Positions 52,416-59,844 of a DNA stretch of 59,844 bases are shown piece after piece. The translations under genes and the position numbers were made by a program. The stretch covers positions 1-59,844 of the forward strand of contig CAYYZY010000022.1 in the NCBI GenBank assembly GCA_964475955.1, given 5' to 3'. Source of the DNA: DATKZH01 sp964475955. GTDB lineage: Bacteria > Planctomycetota > Planctomycetia > Pirellulales > Thermoguttaceae. Position 1 is the stretch's first letter. Each line of letters starts with the position of its first letter. A model generated the notes under the pieces. The model searched no databases, had not been told where the DNA came from, and was given only the letters and a program-made list of their open reading frames with translations.

Positions 52416-53081
52416 ATGCCAAGCTCTCCTGACGGGCGGCCGATACGCCGAGGCTACACGCTCCTGGAGCTGCTGGTCGTGCTGGCGGTGATCCTCGTGG
52501 TGGCCAGCCTCACCCTGCCGGCCCTCGACCGCCCCTTCGCCAAGAGCAAGGTCCGCGACGCCGCCAAGCAGCTTCGCGTCGCTCTGGCCCGGGCGCGGCT
52601 CGAAGCGATCCGTACGGGGGCCCCCCAGCGGTTTCGGTACCAGCCGGGGACCGGCATCTACGAGATCTCGACCAACTCGACCGCCGAAGGCGGCGGTTTC
52701 GCGCCCGTGGCGCCGGAAGACACGATCGATCCGGCCTCGGCTTCCGGCGACACGGCCCCAATGGACGGAACGGCCGACGCGTCCGCCGCCCGGTACGCGC
52801 TGCCCGAGGGCATCGTGTTCTTCGATCCGCTGGCCCCCGAGGCGCCGCCGCTGGAAGCCGACACGGTCCCCTCGGAAACGGCCGAGAGCTGGTCGGCCCC
52901 GATCGTGTTTTACCCCAACGGACGGAGCTTCAACGCCGTCGTCCGCCTCCACGGCAACTACAACTACTACGTGGACGTCATGCTCCGAGGATTGACCGGC
53001 GCAAGCCGAATCGGCGAAGTCCAGCGAGCCGAGGAGCCCGAGGAAGGGACGATCGAGTCGATGGCCGAGGAGTCCCCATGA
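52416..53081 (+). CDS. gspH: Minor pseudopilin GspH
   Basis: This 221-residue protein has the prepilin signature RG|YTLLELLVV, cleaved after Gly13, with Glu18 at +5, then a long hydrophobic helix. The C-terminal part has the GspH-like IVFYPNGRSFNAVVRL and LRGLTGASRIGEV. A Pro/Ala/Glu/Ser-rich insert (about 80-165) makes it longer than the usual 150-180. Its TGA overlaps the next ATG, so gspI is coupled. Confidence 0.9.
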   Translation: MPSSPDGRPIRRGYTLLELLVVLAVILVVASLTLPALDRPFAKSKVRDAAKQLRVALARARLEAIRTGAPQRFRYQPGTGIYEISTNSTAEGGGFAPVAPEDTIDPASASGDTAPMDGTADASAARYALPEGIVFFDPLAPEAPPLEADTVPSETAESWSAPIVFYPNGRSFNAVVRLHGNYNYYVDVMLRGLTGASRIGEVQRAEEPEEGTIESMAEESP

Positions 53082-53575
53082 ACCGCCCGCCGCGCAACGC
53101 GTTCTCCCTGATGGAGGTGCTTCTGGCCACTTCCATCCTCCTGGGCAGTTTGGTCGTGCTCGGCCAACTGGCCGCGGTGGGGCGAATGCACGCCAACGAC
53201 GCCGAATACCTGACCACCGCCCAGTTGCTCTGCCAGAGCAAGCTGAACGAGATCCTCGCGGGCGTCGAGCGGGTGCGGCCCGTGGAGGCCGAAACCCTGG
53301 CCGAGGCCCCGGGTTGGGCATGGTCGTTGGAGGTCGAGTCGGCCGAGAAGCTGCACTTGGCGTCGATCCGGGTGACCGTGTGGGAAGAGCCGCCGGAATC
53401 GGAAGAGGACGGTGAGGCCGGACCCGCGAAGCAGTTCACCCTTACCCGATGGGTTCGCGATCCGGATCACGGGGATTCCGACGACGACACCGGCGGCGAC
53501 GCGACCGGGCTCGAAACCGAATCGCTCCTCACGCTCCCGACCGAGCCGACTCTCGAAGGGGGCCCGTTGCCATGA
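53078..53575 (+). CDS. gspI: Minor pseudopilin GspI
   Basis: This 165-residue pseudopilin has the signature NA|FSLMEVLLATSIL: Glu13 is at +5, but the residue before the cleavage is Ala8 rather than Gly. The hydrophobic helix and the Gly/Asp-rich C-terminus (DDDTGGDATGLE) follow. GspI initiates the pseudopilus tip complex with J and K. The ATG overlaps the gspH stop, and its TGA overlaps the gspJ ATG. Confidence 0.88.
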   Translation: MNRPPRNAFSLMEVLLATSILLGSLVVLGQLAAVGRMHANDAEYLTTAQLLCQSKLNEILAGVERVRPVEAETLAEAPGWAWSLEVESAEKLHLASIRVTVWEEPPESEEDGEAGPAKQFTLTRWVRDPDHGDSDDDTGGDATGLETESLLTLPTEPTLEGGPLP

Positions 53576-54861
53576 ACGCCACGCGCGAGCCGTGGGGCAC
53601 GTTCCCAACGTGCCTTTCCCCGCCCGATTCGAGGTCAAGGCCTCGCCAAGAGTGCGAAGCCGGGGACGCGGGGAACGTGGCCGGCGTGCGGTCCCGACGC
53701 ACTGGCCGGCGCGGCTTCACGCTGCTGGAGGTCCTGCTGGCGATGGGATTGTCGGTCACGCTGCTTCTGGCGTTGTGGACGCTGTTCGACATCTATTCGA
53801 ACCTGTTCACCATGGGCCAGACGAAGACGGAGAACGCGCAGCTCGCCCGCGCGCTGTTGAAGCAGGTTGCCGACGACCTGCACAGCGCCATTCAGGACCC
53901 CATCCCCGGTGCGGCGGGAGAGAAGAAGCGCACGTCGACCCCGTTGCGCCGGTTCGTGCTCGACGGGTCGAGCAACCGGCTGCGGCTCGACGTGCTCCAG
54001 GTGACGCCGCTTCAGGGGAACCCGGAGCCGGTGAGCGATTCCGAGCAGCTCGCCCAGGAGCCGTCGGCCGCGCGCGTGCCCGAGTTGCGGACCATCTCCT
54101 ACACGTTTCGCGACCCGGGAGCCGCCCCGGAGCCGAGCGAAGAGACCGAGGGCGCCGAGTCGGACGTCGAATCGGACGTGGAGAACCTCCCGGGCCTGGT
54201 GCGCCGCGAAGTCGACTTCGAGACGCCGTCGGACCCCGAGGCCGAGTCCGAGTCCGAGGCGGACAGCATGGCGGCCGAGCTCGCCGGGGCAAGCGGGATC
54301 CTGGAGGACGAAACGGCGGCGGAGGGGGCGAGCGTGCCGGGGGCCACGGGTGCGCTCGGGCCGGAGGCGGTCGACGCGTCGATCACCTGGGTGCCGGAGG
54401 TCGTCAAGATCGGCTTCCGCTACTTCGACGGCAACGGTTGGACTTCGCAGTGGAACAGCCTGAGCCGCAAGTCGCTCCCCGTGGCCGTCGAGGTGACCCT
54501 GCAACTCGGCACGCCCGCGCCGCGGGATGAGACGAGTCCGGCGATGGAGCCCGGCGAGCCGGCCGAAGCGGCCGAGGCGCCGGAGGCGGGCGAGGCCGGC
54601 CTGGACGGGCAATTGGCCGGAGAACTCGCGGGCGAGCTGGCCACGGAGCCGGCGGGGCCGACGTACCGTCTGGTGGTCGACGTGCCCGGCTCGCCGAAGC
54701 ACGAGGCGCCGAAGAAGGTGGAGCCGGTCGCGCAGCGTCCGGCACGCCGGGTCGTGCCTCGGCCGGTGCCGCGTCGCGTGGTGCCGCGACCGCGCCCGTC
54801 GCCGCCGCGCGAGCCGGAAGTCCAACCGTTGGAAGATCAGTGGATGAGGACCTCGTCGTGA
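53572..54861 (+). CDS. gspJ: Minor pseudopilin GspJ with unusually long leader
   Basis: This 429-residue pseudopilin has its prepilin signature RG|FTLLEVLLAMGL after a 48-residue leader, cleaved after Gly48 with Glu53 at +5. The family leader is normally only 6-20 residues. Residues 6-14 (EPWGTFPTC) are encoded by a copy of dispersed repeat A. The C-terminal domain is longer than usual, with an acidic Pro/Glu region and a Pro/Arg-rich tail (ARRVVPRPVPRRVVPR). The ATG at 53572 overlaps the gspI TGA. A later start inside the leader is possible but no better site is visible. Confidence 0.85.
   Translation: MNATREPWGTFPTCLSPPDSRSRPRQECEAGDAGNVAGVRSRRTGRRGFTLLEVLLAMGLSVTLLLALWTLFDIYSNLFTMGQTKTENAQLARALLKQVADDLHSAIQDPIPGAAGEKKRTSTPLRRFVLDGSSNRLRLDVLQVTPLQGNPEPVSDSEQLAQEPSAARVPELRTISYTFRDPGAAPEPSEETEGAESDVESDVENLPGLVRREVDFETPSDPEAESESEADSMAAELAGASGILEDETAAEGASVPGATGALGPEAVDASITWVPEVVKIGFRYFDGNGWTSQWNSLSRKSLPVAVEVTLQLGTPAPRDETSPAMEPGEPAEAAEAPEAGEAGLDGQLAGELAGELATEPAGPTYRLVVDVPGSPKHEAPKKVEPVAQRPARRVVPRPVPRRVVPRPRPSPPREPEVQPLEDQWMRTSS
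53591..53614. repeat. Dispersed repeat A inside the gspJ leader
   Basis: CGTGGGGCACGTTCCCAACG followed by TGCC matches the repeat A core and lies within the gspJ reading frame. Confidence 0.85.
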
Positions 54862-56843
54862 CCGTTCGCCGCCACCGATCGCTGAATGTCGCTGTTCGCT
54901 CCGCGAACAAGCGTCGCTTCGCGGAGCGAACAGCGACGGTCGCGAACGCAGCGGCGTCGACGACCCCAGGTGGGCGACGATTCCATCGGCCCGGGCACGT
55001 TGGGAACGTGCCCCACGACCGGACCGCCGCGCGAAGCCGTCCCTCGCGGGCCGCGGTGGTGCTGTTCGTCGTGATGATCGTGATCGTGATGATCAGCCTG
55101 GCCGGGCTGAGCTTCGTGATGACGATGTCGACCGAGAACAAGGCGGTGCACGTCGGCGGCGACGAGTTGCAGATCGAGCAGGTGGTGGCCTCCGGCACGG
55201 AGTTGCTCAAGGCGTTCAGCGAACTGCCCCGTGAGGATCGCCGGCGCGCGGGCGGATTCCTCGACAACGCGGACCTGTTCCAGGGCGTCGCCGTGGTCGG
55301 CTCGGGCGAAGGGCAAAGCGCCCGGTTCAGCGTCGTCTCCCCCCGGATCGACGAGCACGAGATCAGCGGCGTGCGCTTCGGGGCGCAGAACGAGTCGGCG
55401 CGGCTCAACTTGATGGTTTTGCCCCAATTGGAAGAGGGGCAACCGGGCGCGGCGCGCGAGGCCCTCATGGGGCTGCCGGACATGACCGAGCCGATCGCCG
55501 ACGCGATCCTCGATTGGATCGACGTCGACGCCACGCCGGGCCCCAGCGGCGCCGAGGAGGAGTACTACGCGGGGCTGGGGGTGCCGTACCGTCCGCGGAA
55601 CGGCGTGCCCACGTCGCTCGAGGAACTGCTGCTCGTGCGAGACGTCAGCCGAAGGCTGCTGTTCGGGGCCGACGCGGACTTCAACTACCAGGTCGAGGAG
55701 GCGGAACTCCAGCTTGCCTCGGGCGCGGCCGGCGGGGCGGCCGGTCAAGGCGGCCTGCCCTGGGCGACGCTGTTGACCGTCTACAGCGCCGAGCGGAACA
55801 CGAGCTGGGAGGGGAAGCCTCGAATCAACTTGAACGAGAAAGATCTGGCCAAACTCGAGAAACAGCTCAACGAGGTCATCGAACCGGAGTGGACGAAGTT
55901 CATCCTCGCCTACCGGCAGTTCGGCCCGTTGGAGGAGAGTACGGAACCGGAGAGTGAAGCCGCAACGATCGGCCCTCGCCCCCCGCGCACGTTGAGCCGC
56001 GTGAGGCGGACGCGATCCGCGCTATCTTCCGGACGCCGAAATCCGCCCATCGAACTCGACCTCTCCCAGCCCCCCAAATTCCACATCGACTCCATCCTCG
56101 ACCTGGTCGGCGCACGGGTGCAACTGGACGAGCCCGACGACGAGGCGCAGCGCCGGTCGCGCCGCGGTCGGCGCGGTCCGGGAGGACGCGGTCGTGCGGG
56201 TGTTCCACCGGATGGTCCCCCGCCGGGTGAGCGTCCGCCGCGTCCCCCGGGAATCGCTGACGAACCCGAGGAGTCCGACGAATCCGACGACCGTCCGCCG
56301 CGCATCATCGAGAGCCCTTTCCGCGACGACCGGCTCGCCATGGGCGAGTACCTGCCGAAGCTCGTCGACGCGACGACCGTCTCCGACGAGGACGTGCTCC
56401 GCGGGCGGATCAACGTGAACGAGGCGCCCCGGGCCGTGCTCCTGGGCATTCCCGGCTTGGACCGCGCGGCGGTCGACCGGATCATCGCCGCGCGCGGCGC
56501 GGGGTCGGGATCCGACGACCCCTCGCGACGATATGCCACGTGGCTGGTGACCGAGGGGATCGTCGACCTGGAGCAAATGAGAACGCTGCTGCCGTACCTG
56601 ACGACCGGCGGCGACGTGTTTCGGGCCCAAGTGGTCGGCTTCTTCGATGATTCGCCGCTCTCGGCCCGGGCGGAGGTCGTGGTCGACGGTACCGCCTCTC
56701 CGCCGCGACAAGTATACTGGAAGGACCTGCGGCTCTTGGGGCGCGGCTACTCGCGGGAGACGCTCGGCGCCGAGGTCGTCGGCGACGCGATGGCCGACGC
56801 CCCGGGGATCTCCGGCCCCATGGCGCCCGAGCAGCTCGAGTAA
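54858..56843 (+). CDS. gspK: Minor pseudopilin GspK (large)
   Basis: This 661-residue protein matches GspK, which caps the pseudopilus. It has a hydrophobic helix at about 66-88 (AVVLFVVMIVIVMISLAGL) that, like other GspK, lacks Glu at +5. The C-terminal region has GspK-type helix-hairpin-helix motifs (RINVNEAPRAVLLGIPGLDRAAVDRII). It is twice the usual length (about 320). The 64-residue leader before the helix contains dispersed repeats: B at residues 10-28 (VRSANKRRFAERTATV) and A at 46-53 (GHVGNVPH). I chose GTG at 54858, overlapping the gspJ stop (GTGA) as other genes here do; an ATG at 54840 is the alternative. Confidence 0.85.
   Translation: MTVRRHRSLNVAVRSANKRRFAERTATVANAAASTTPGGRRFHRPGHVGNVPHDRTAARSRPSRAAVVLFVVMIVIVMISLAGLSFVMTMSTENKAVHVGGDELQIEQVVASGTELLKAFSELPREDRRRAGGFLDNADLFQGVAVVGSGEGQSARFSVVSPRIDEHEISGVRFGAQNESARLNLMVLPQLEEGQPGAAREALMGLPDMTEPIADAILDWIDVDATPGPSGAEEEYYAGLGVPYRPRNGVPTSLEELLLVRDVSRRLLFGADADFNYQVEEAELQLASGAAGGAAGQGGLPWATLLTVYSAERNTSWEGKPRINLNEKDLAKLEKQLNEVIEPEWTKFILAYRQFGPLEESTEPESEAATIGPRPPRTLSRVRRTRSALSSGRRNPPIELDLSQPPKFHIDSILDLVGARVQLDEPDDEAQRRSRRGRRGPGGRGRAGVPPDGPPPGERPPRPPGIADEPEESDESDDRPPRIIESPFRDDRLAMGEYLPKLVDATTVSDEDVLRGRINVNEAPRAVLLGIPGLDRAAVDRIIAARGAGSGSDDPSRRYATWLVTEGIVDLEQMRTLLPYLTTGGDVFRAQVVGFFDDSPLSARAEVVVDGTASPPRQVYWKDLRLLGRGYSRETLGAEVVGDAMADAPGISGPMAPEQLE
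54888..54938. repeat. Dispersed repeat B inside the gspK leader
   Basis: GTTCGCTCCGCGAACAAGCG followed by TCGCTTCGCGGAGCGAACAG: close to 39218 and 45323, but with GAACAG replacing the GAAAAG of the other copies. Confidence 0.85.
54992..55018. repeat. Dispersed repeat A inside the gspK leader
   Basis: GGGCACGTTGGGAACGTGCC followed by CCACGAC: the reverse-oriented form of repeat A, 50 bases after the repeat B copy. Confidence 0.85.
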
Positions 56844-56863
56844 CGTCTTCCTGGAGGCATCCC

Positions 56864-58570
56864 GTGACTCGCATGCTGGCTGTGGACTGGGACCGACACG
56901 AAGCGCGGTACGTGTTGGGCACGACCGCCAGCGGGAAGGTCACCGTCCACGCGGTGGGGGCCGTCTCCCTGATCGACGTCTCGGAAGGCGGCAGCGAACC
57001 CCAGCCCGACCTCAGCGGCTCGCTGGCGGCCGCGCTCACGGAGGAGAAGGTGGGGCGCGTGCCCGCGCTGGTGGGGGTCGAGCGTTCGAGCATCGAGTTG
57101 CTCCACTTCACGCTCCCGCCGGCCAAGGACAGCGAGCTGCCGGAAATGGTGGCGCACCAGGCGATGCGCGAATCGCAGTTGATCGGCGAGCAGTCGGTGA
57201 TCGACTTCGTGCCCATCGACACGGGCGCCTCGGCGCCGCGCGGCGTGATCGCCGCGGCGCTGGCGTCGGACGAGCGGAAGCGGATCCAGGCGACCTGCGA
57301 GGCGGCCGGGCTCAAGCCGAGCCGGATGCTGCTGCGTCCGTTCGCCGGGGCCTCGCTGTTCGTGCGCACCGCCTCGCCCACCGAAGAAACCTACCTGCTG
57401 GTGAACCGGATCACCGACGAGGTCGATCTGACCATCGTGGTCGACTCCCGGCCGGTCTTCTTCCGCACGGTCCGCCTGCCCGAAAACGCCGACGAATCGC
57501 AGCTCACCCAGCGGCTGCTGATGGAGATCAACCGCACGCTGGCCGCCGCACCGCAAACGCACCTGGGCGGCGAGACGGTCGAGTGCATCTACCTTTTCGG
57601 CCGGGCCGACGAGCACGAGGAACTGGTCGATCGGATCCGCGACGACCTGTTCCTCACGGCCAAAGTGTTCGACCCCTTCGAGGTGCTGCGCGTCGACCCG
57701 TCGCTGGTGCCCGAGCGCTCCGGCCGGTTCGTGCCCCTGCTGGGGATGCTGCTCGACGAAGCCGCCGGCTCGCACGCCGTCGACTTCCTCCACCCGCGCG
57801 AAAAGCCCAAGCCGGTCGACCGTAAGCGGATCGCCGCGATCGCGGGCGTGGTGCTGGCGTTGGTGGTGCTGGGAGTCGGCTTCGAGCGTTGGAGCGAGTA
57901 TTCGGCGATCGACCGGAAATACCAGGCCTACCGGGAGAAGCTGGCCAAGCTCGACGAGGCGACGAAGAAGGCGAAGGACTTGAAGAGGCTGGTCGGGGCG
58001 GTCGAAGACTGGAAGGCCCGCGACGTGGTCTGGCTCGACGAACTCAGGCACCTCTCGCTGCGGCTGCCGTCAGCCCGCGACGTGGTCCTCTCGAACATGT
58101 CGATGTCGACGGCCCAGGGCGGGGGCGGCAGCGTCCATTTCGAGGGCCTCATGCGCAGCCCGGAGGTGCTGGTCAACCTGGAAAGGCGAATCCGCGACGA
58201 GTACCGTCAGGTGCGCAGCAAGGGTGTGCGGGAACGCAGGGGGGAGAAGGAGTACACGTGGACCTTCGACACCTCCCTGTCGATCAAGCGGCGGTCGTCG
58301 AGTGCGGAGGGCTCGGGCAAGGATCGCCGCTACGTGAGCCATCTCCCTCCGGAAGAGCAACTCCTCGCCAGGCGGCCTCCCGCCAAACCCTCGAAGGAAG
58401 AGGATGAGAAGGCGGAGGAGGAAGAAGGCGCAAGCGAGGCGCCCAAGCCGGGCGAAAAGCCCGCGAAGGAGCAGCCGGGCGAGACGCTGGCCGGCATGGG
58501 GCCGGCGAGCGTCGTCCCGAAGGTCCGCGAGGTCCGGCAACCCACGACGGCACCCGAGGAATCGCCGTGA
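56864..58570 (+). CDS. gspL: GspL-like platform protein (PilM/PilN-type)
   Basis: This 568-residue protein combines an actin-like PilM-type domain (about 1-270) with a single transmembrane helix at about 323-345 and a periplasmic PilN-like domain, the usual organisation of GspL. Its N-terminus MLAVDWDRHEARY and the AALASDERKRIQATCEAAGL segment fit the PilM fold. The acidic C-terminal tail (EEDEKAEEEEGASEAPKPGEK) is unusual. GTG at 56864 follows GGAGG by 6 bases. Its end overlaps the next GTG start. It links GspE and GspM in the inner-membrane platform. Confidence 0.85.
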   Translation: MTRMLAVDWDRHEARYVLGTTASGKVTVHAVGAVSLIDVSEGGSEPQPDLSGSLAAALTEEKVGRVPALVGVERSSIELLHFTLPPAKDSELPEMVAHQAMRESQLIGEQSVIDFVPIDTGASAPRGVIAAALASDERKRIQATCEAAGLKPSRMLLRPFAGASLFVRTASPTEETYLLVNRITDEVDLTIVVDSRPVFFRTVRLPENADESQLTQRLLMEINRTLAAAPQTHLGGETVECIYLFGRADEHEELVDRIRDDLFLTAKVFDPFEVLRVDPSLVPERSGRFVPLLGMLLDEAAGSHAVDFLHPREKPKPVDRKRIAAIAGVVLALVVLGVGFERWSEYSAIDRKYQAYREKLAKLDEATKKAKDLKRLVGAVEDWKARDVVWLDELRHLSLRLPSARDVVLSNMSMSTAQGGGGSVHFEGLMRSPEVLVNLERRIRDEYRQVRSKGVRERRGEKEYTWTFDTSLSIKRRSSSAEGSGKDRRYVSHLPPEEQLLARRPPAKPSKEEDEKAEEEEGASEAPKPGEKPAKEQPGETLAGMGPASVVPKVREVRQPTTAPEESP

Positions 58571-59562
58571 GAAAAGCACCCGCCGGCAACCCGAAGACGA
58601 ACAAGTACCGCCAGATCGCCCTCGGCGCGGTCTTCGGCCTGCTGGTCCTCTATTTCGGCGGCGAGTGGTTCTGGGACACCGTGCTCCAGGGGCCGATCGA
58701 CCGAAAGAAGCGCGACGCGATCCAGGTGGCCAAGAAGGTGAAGGCCAAGGAGAAGGAATGGGCCGATTTCAAGAGGAACGCCCAGAAGCTAATGGCGTGG
58801 AGAGAGCAGTCGTTGCCCTCCGATACCGAGGTCGCGCGCTCGCTCTACCGGGCCTGGCTGCTCCAGTTGGTCATCGACTACGTGGAGCTGGACACTCCGA
58901 GCGTGAACCCGGGCGAGCCGATGAATCGGCAGGGCCGCTACCACGCGATTCCGTTCTCGGTGCGAGGGCGCGGCACGCTCGATCAGTTGACGAAATTCCT
59001 CATGGTCTTCTACCAGACCGACCTGCTGCACCAAATCCGATCGCTTCACTTGACCCCGTTGGCCAACAGCGATCAGCTCGACGTGTCGGTCACCATCGAG
59101 GCGTTGGTGATCCCCGGGGCCGGACCGGAACTGGACGAGGACCTCACCGAAGAGGAGCGGCAGAACGCGCTGATCGAAGACTTCCGCCGGCGCGCCGCCC
59201 AGCCGGCCGAGCGCCTGGCCTCCGTCTCGTGGGGCCAGTATACGCCGCCCCGGCAGCGCGACTACGACACGATCGCCGATCGCAACCTCTTCGGCATCGG
59301 CGGCGACCCCGATCCGACCGATCATGCCTACCTCACCTTCATCAACTCGGTCAACGGCGAGCCGGAGCTCTGGTTCACCCTGCGGGCGACCGACGAGACG
59401 CTGAAGCTCCGCCAGGGCGACCGCTTCCAGATCGGCACGTTCCGCGGCTCGATCGCCGAGATCGAGGGCAGCGACGTGATCCTGCAGTCGGACGGCGAGC
59501 GTTGGCTGCTCACCCTGGGCGAGAAACTGACCGACGCCTTCGCCCTGCCGCCCGAATTCTGA
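58567..59562 (+). CDS. gspM: GspM-like/GspC-like fusion protein
   Basis: This 331-residue protein begins with GTG, overlapping the gspL stop. It has one N-terminal helix (about 17-38), a coiled coil (about 45-75), and a PilO/GspM-like ferredoxin domain (about 80-185). The C-terminal part (about 230-331) reads YDTIADRNLFGIGG, with Arg239-Asn-Leu-Phe-Gly, then RQGDRFQIGTFRGSIAEI and VILQSDGERWLLTLGE. This is the arrangement of the GspC/PilP homology region, which contacts the secretin. No separate gspC or gspN is seen in the window, so the fusion may replace GspC. Confidence 0.8.
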   Translation: MRKAPAGNPKTNKYRQIALGAVFGLLVLYFGGEWFWDTVLQGPIDRKKRDAIQVAKKVKAKEKEWADFKRNAQKLMAWREQSLPSDTEVARSLYRAWLLQLVIDYVELDTPSVNPGEPMNRQGRYHAIPFSVRGRGTLDQLTKFLMVFYQTDLLHQIRSLHLTPLANSDQLDVSVTIEALVIPGAGPELDEDLTEEERQNALIEDFRRRAAQPAERLASVSWGQYTPPRQRDYDTIADRNLFGIGGDPDPTDHAYLTFINSVNGEPELWFTLRATDETLKLRQGDRFQIGTFRGSIAEIEGSDVILQSDGERWLLTLGEKLTDAFALPPEF

Positions 59563-59844
59563 TCGCCCTAACGCCAATCGCATTAAGGGCTTACAACCGC
59601 CGTTCGCAGCACGCGCGGGGTGGCCGGGGTCGAGCGCAGCGAGCCCACAGTCTTGTCGATTCCGGGGGCTCGCTCCGCTCGACCCCGGCCACCCGGACTC
59701 CGATTTCCAGAAGGGCTTTGGGAGGAGCCGCGGTGCCGGTCTGCCTCGCGTGACTCTTCCCTACTCCCCCCTCTTCGTGCCTTCTCGTGTTTCTCGTAGC
59801 CGTCCCTCCCTATGGATGGCCTCGTGCGGCCCCGCCGGAGCGAG
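59563..59844. other. Downstream region with repeat C hairpin
   Basis: No gene is seen before the window ends. The hairpin at 59618-59694 is the main feature. It may end the gsp transcript, although no T-run follows. Confidence 0.6.
59618..59694. repeat. Dispersed repeat C, large hairpin
   Basis: Two 29-base arms (59618-59646 and 59666-59694) are inverted copies with one mismatch and a 19-base loop. The left arm starts GGGTGGCCGGGGTCGAGCGC. The single arm at 45379 is identical to the left arm. Its size and symmetry suggest a mobile palindromic element rather than only a terminator. Confidence 0.9.

Noticed and set aside
53572..53715. Later start for gspJ just before the prepilin signature
   Set aside because: The 53572 ATG overlaps the gspI stop as other junctions do. 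I kept it, noting that an unseen later start remains possible.

Overview
The window looks like a chromosomal segment of a high-GC planctomycete, probably in or near the Pirellulales. The evidence is the set of families: a squalene-cyclase-like protein ahead of a MoxR/DUF58/BatA-type operon, Tat-exported Gfo/Idh/MocA oxidoreductases, a mu-protocadherin-type surface protein, HEAT, EF-hand and NPCBM secreted proteins, and short dispersed repeats of a kind common in this phylum (for example CCCGAAGCGCAAGCGAGG). This is inference from composition and families; no search was run.

Layout. (1) 374-6351, minus strand, is one apparent operon reading arsR-type repressor, two paralogous thioredoxin-like secreted proteins with Cys/Gly-rich tails, a FtsX-type ABC permease, its ATPase, and a periplasmic HtrA protease. 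Behind the repressor lies a broken arsA remnant (6660-7231). This block looks less GC-rich than the rest and may have been acquired. (2) 7476-9164 is a secreted (alpha/alpha)-barrel protein that may be a pectate lyase. (3) 9405-25855 is a long plus-strand operon with many ATGA-type stop/start overlaps: squalene-cyclase-like protein, MoxR ATPase, DUF58 protein, two membrane VWA proteins, three helical envelope proteins, an NPCBM protein and an active-looking HtrA-PDZ protease. It is followed by a dipeptidyl-peptidase III (M49) and two HtrA-like proteins that have lost their catalytic residues (28245-31321). (4) 31538-37417 holds a small membrane protein, a KduD-like dehydrogenase, an unknown membrane protein, a frameshifted surface protein and tRNA-Ser(UGA). 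(5) 37546-48099 holds two Gfo/Idh/MocA proteins flanking a HEAT-repeat protein, a small membrane protein, a DUF362 protein, a lactate-racemase-like (DUF2088) protein and an EF-hand protein. (6) 48459-59562 is a type II secretion operon gspE-F-G-H-I-J-K-L-M, whose last gene appears to fuse GspM-like and GspC-like regions; no secretin is inside the window.

The most unusual features are: dispersed repeats that sit inside reading frames and seem to be translated (leaders of GspJ and GspK, an insert in a VWA protein, the N-terminus of a pseudo-HtrA); a protein that joins a dead trypsin domain, two PDZ domains and a dead alpha/beta-hydrolase; and the ArsR-controlled module pairing Cys/Gly-tailed thioredoxin-like proteins with an ABC exporter and HtrA.

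Long open frames on the strand opposite the GC-rich genes were judged to be shadows and left out.
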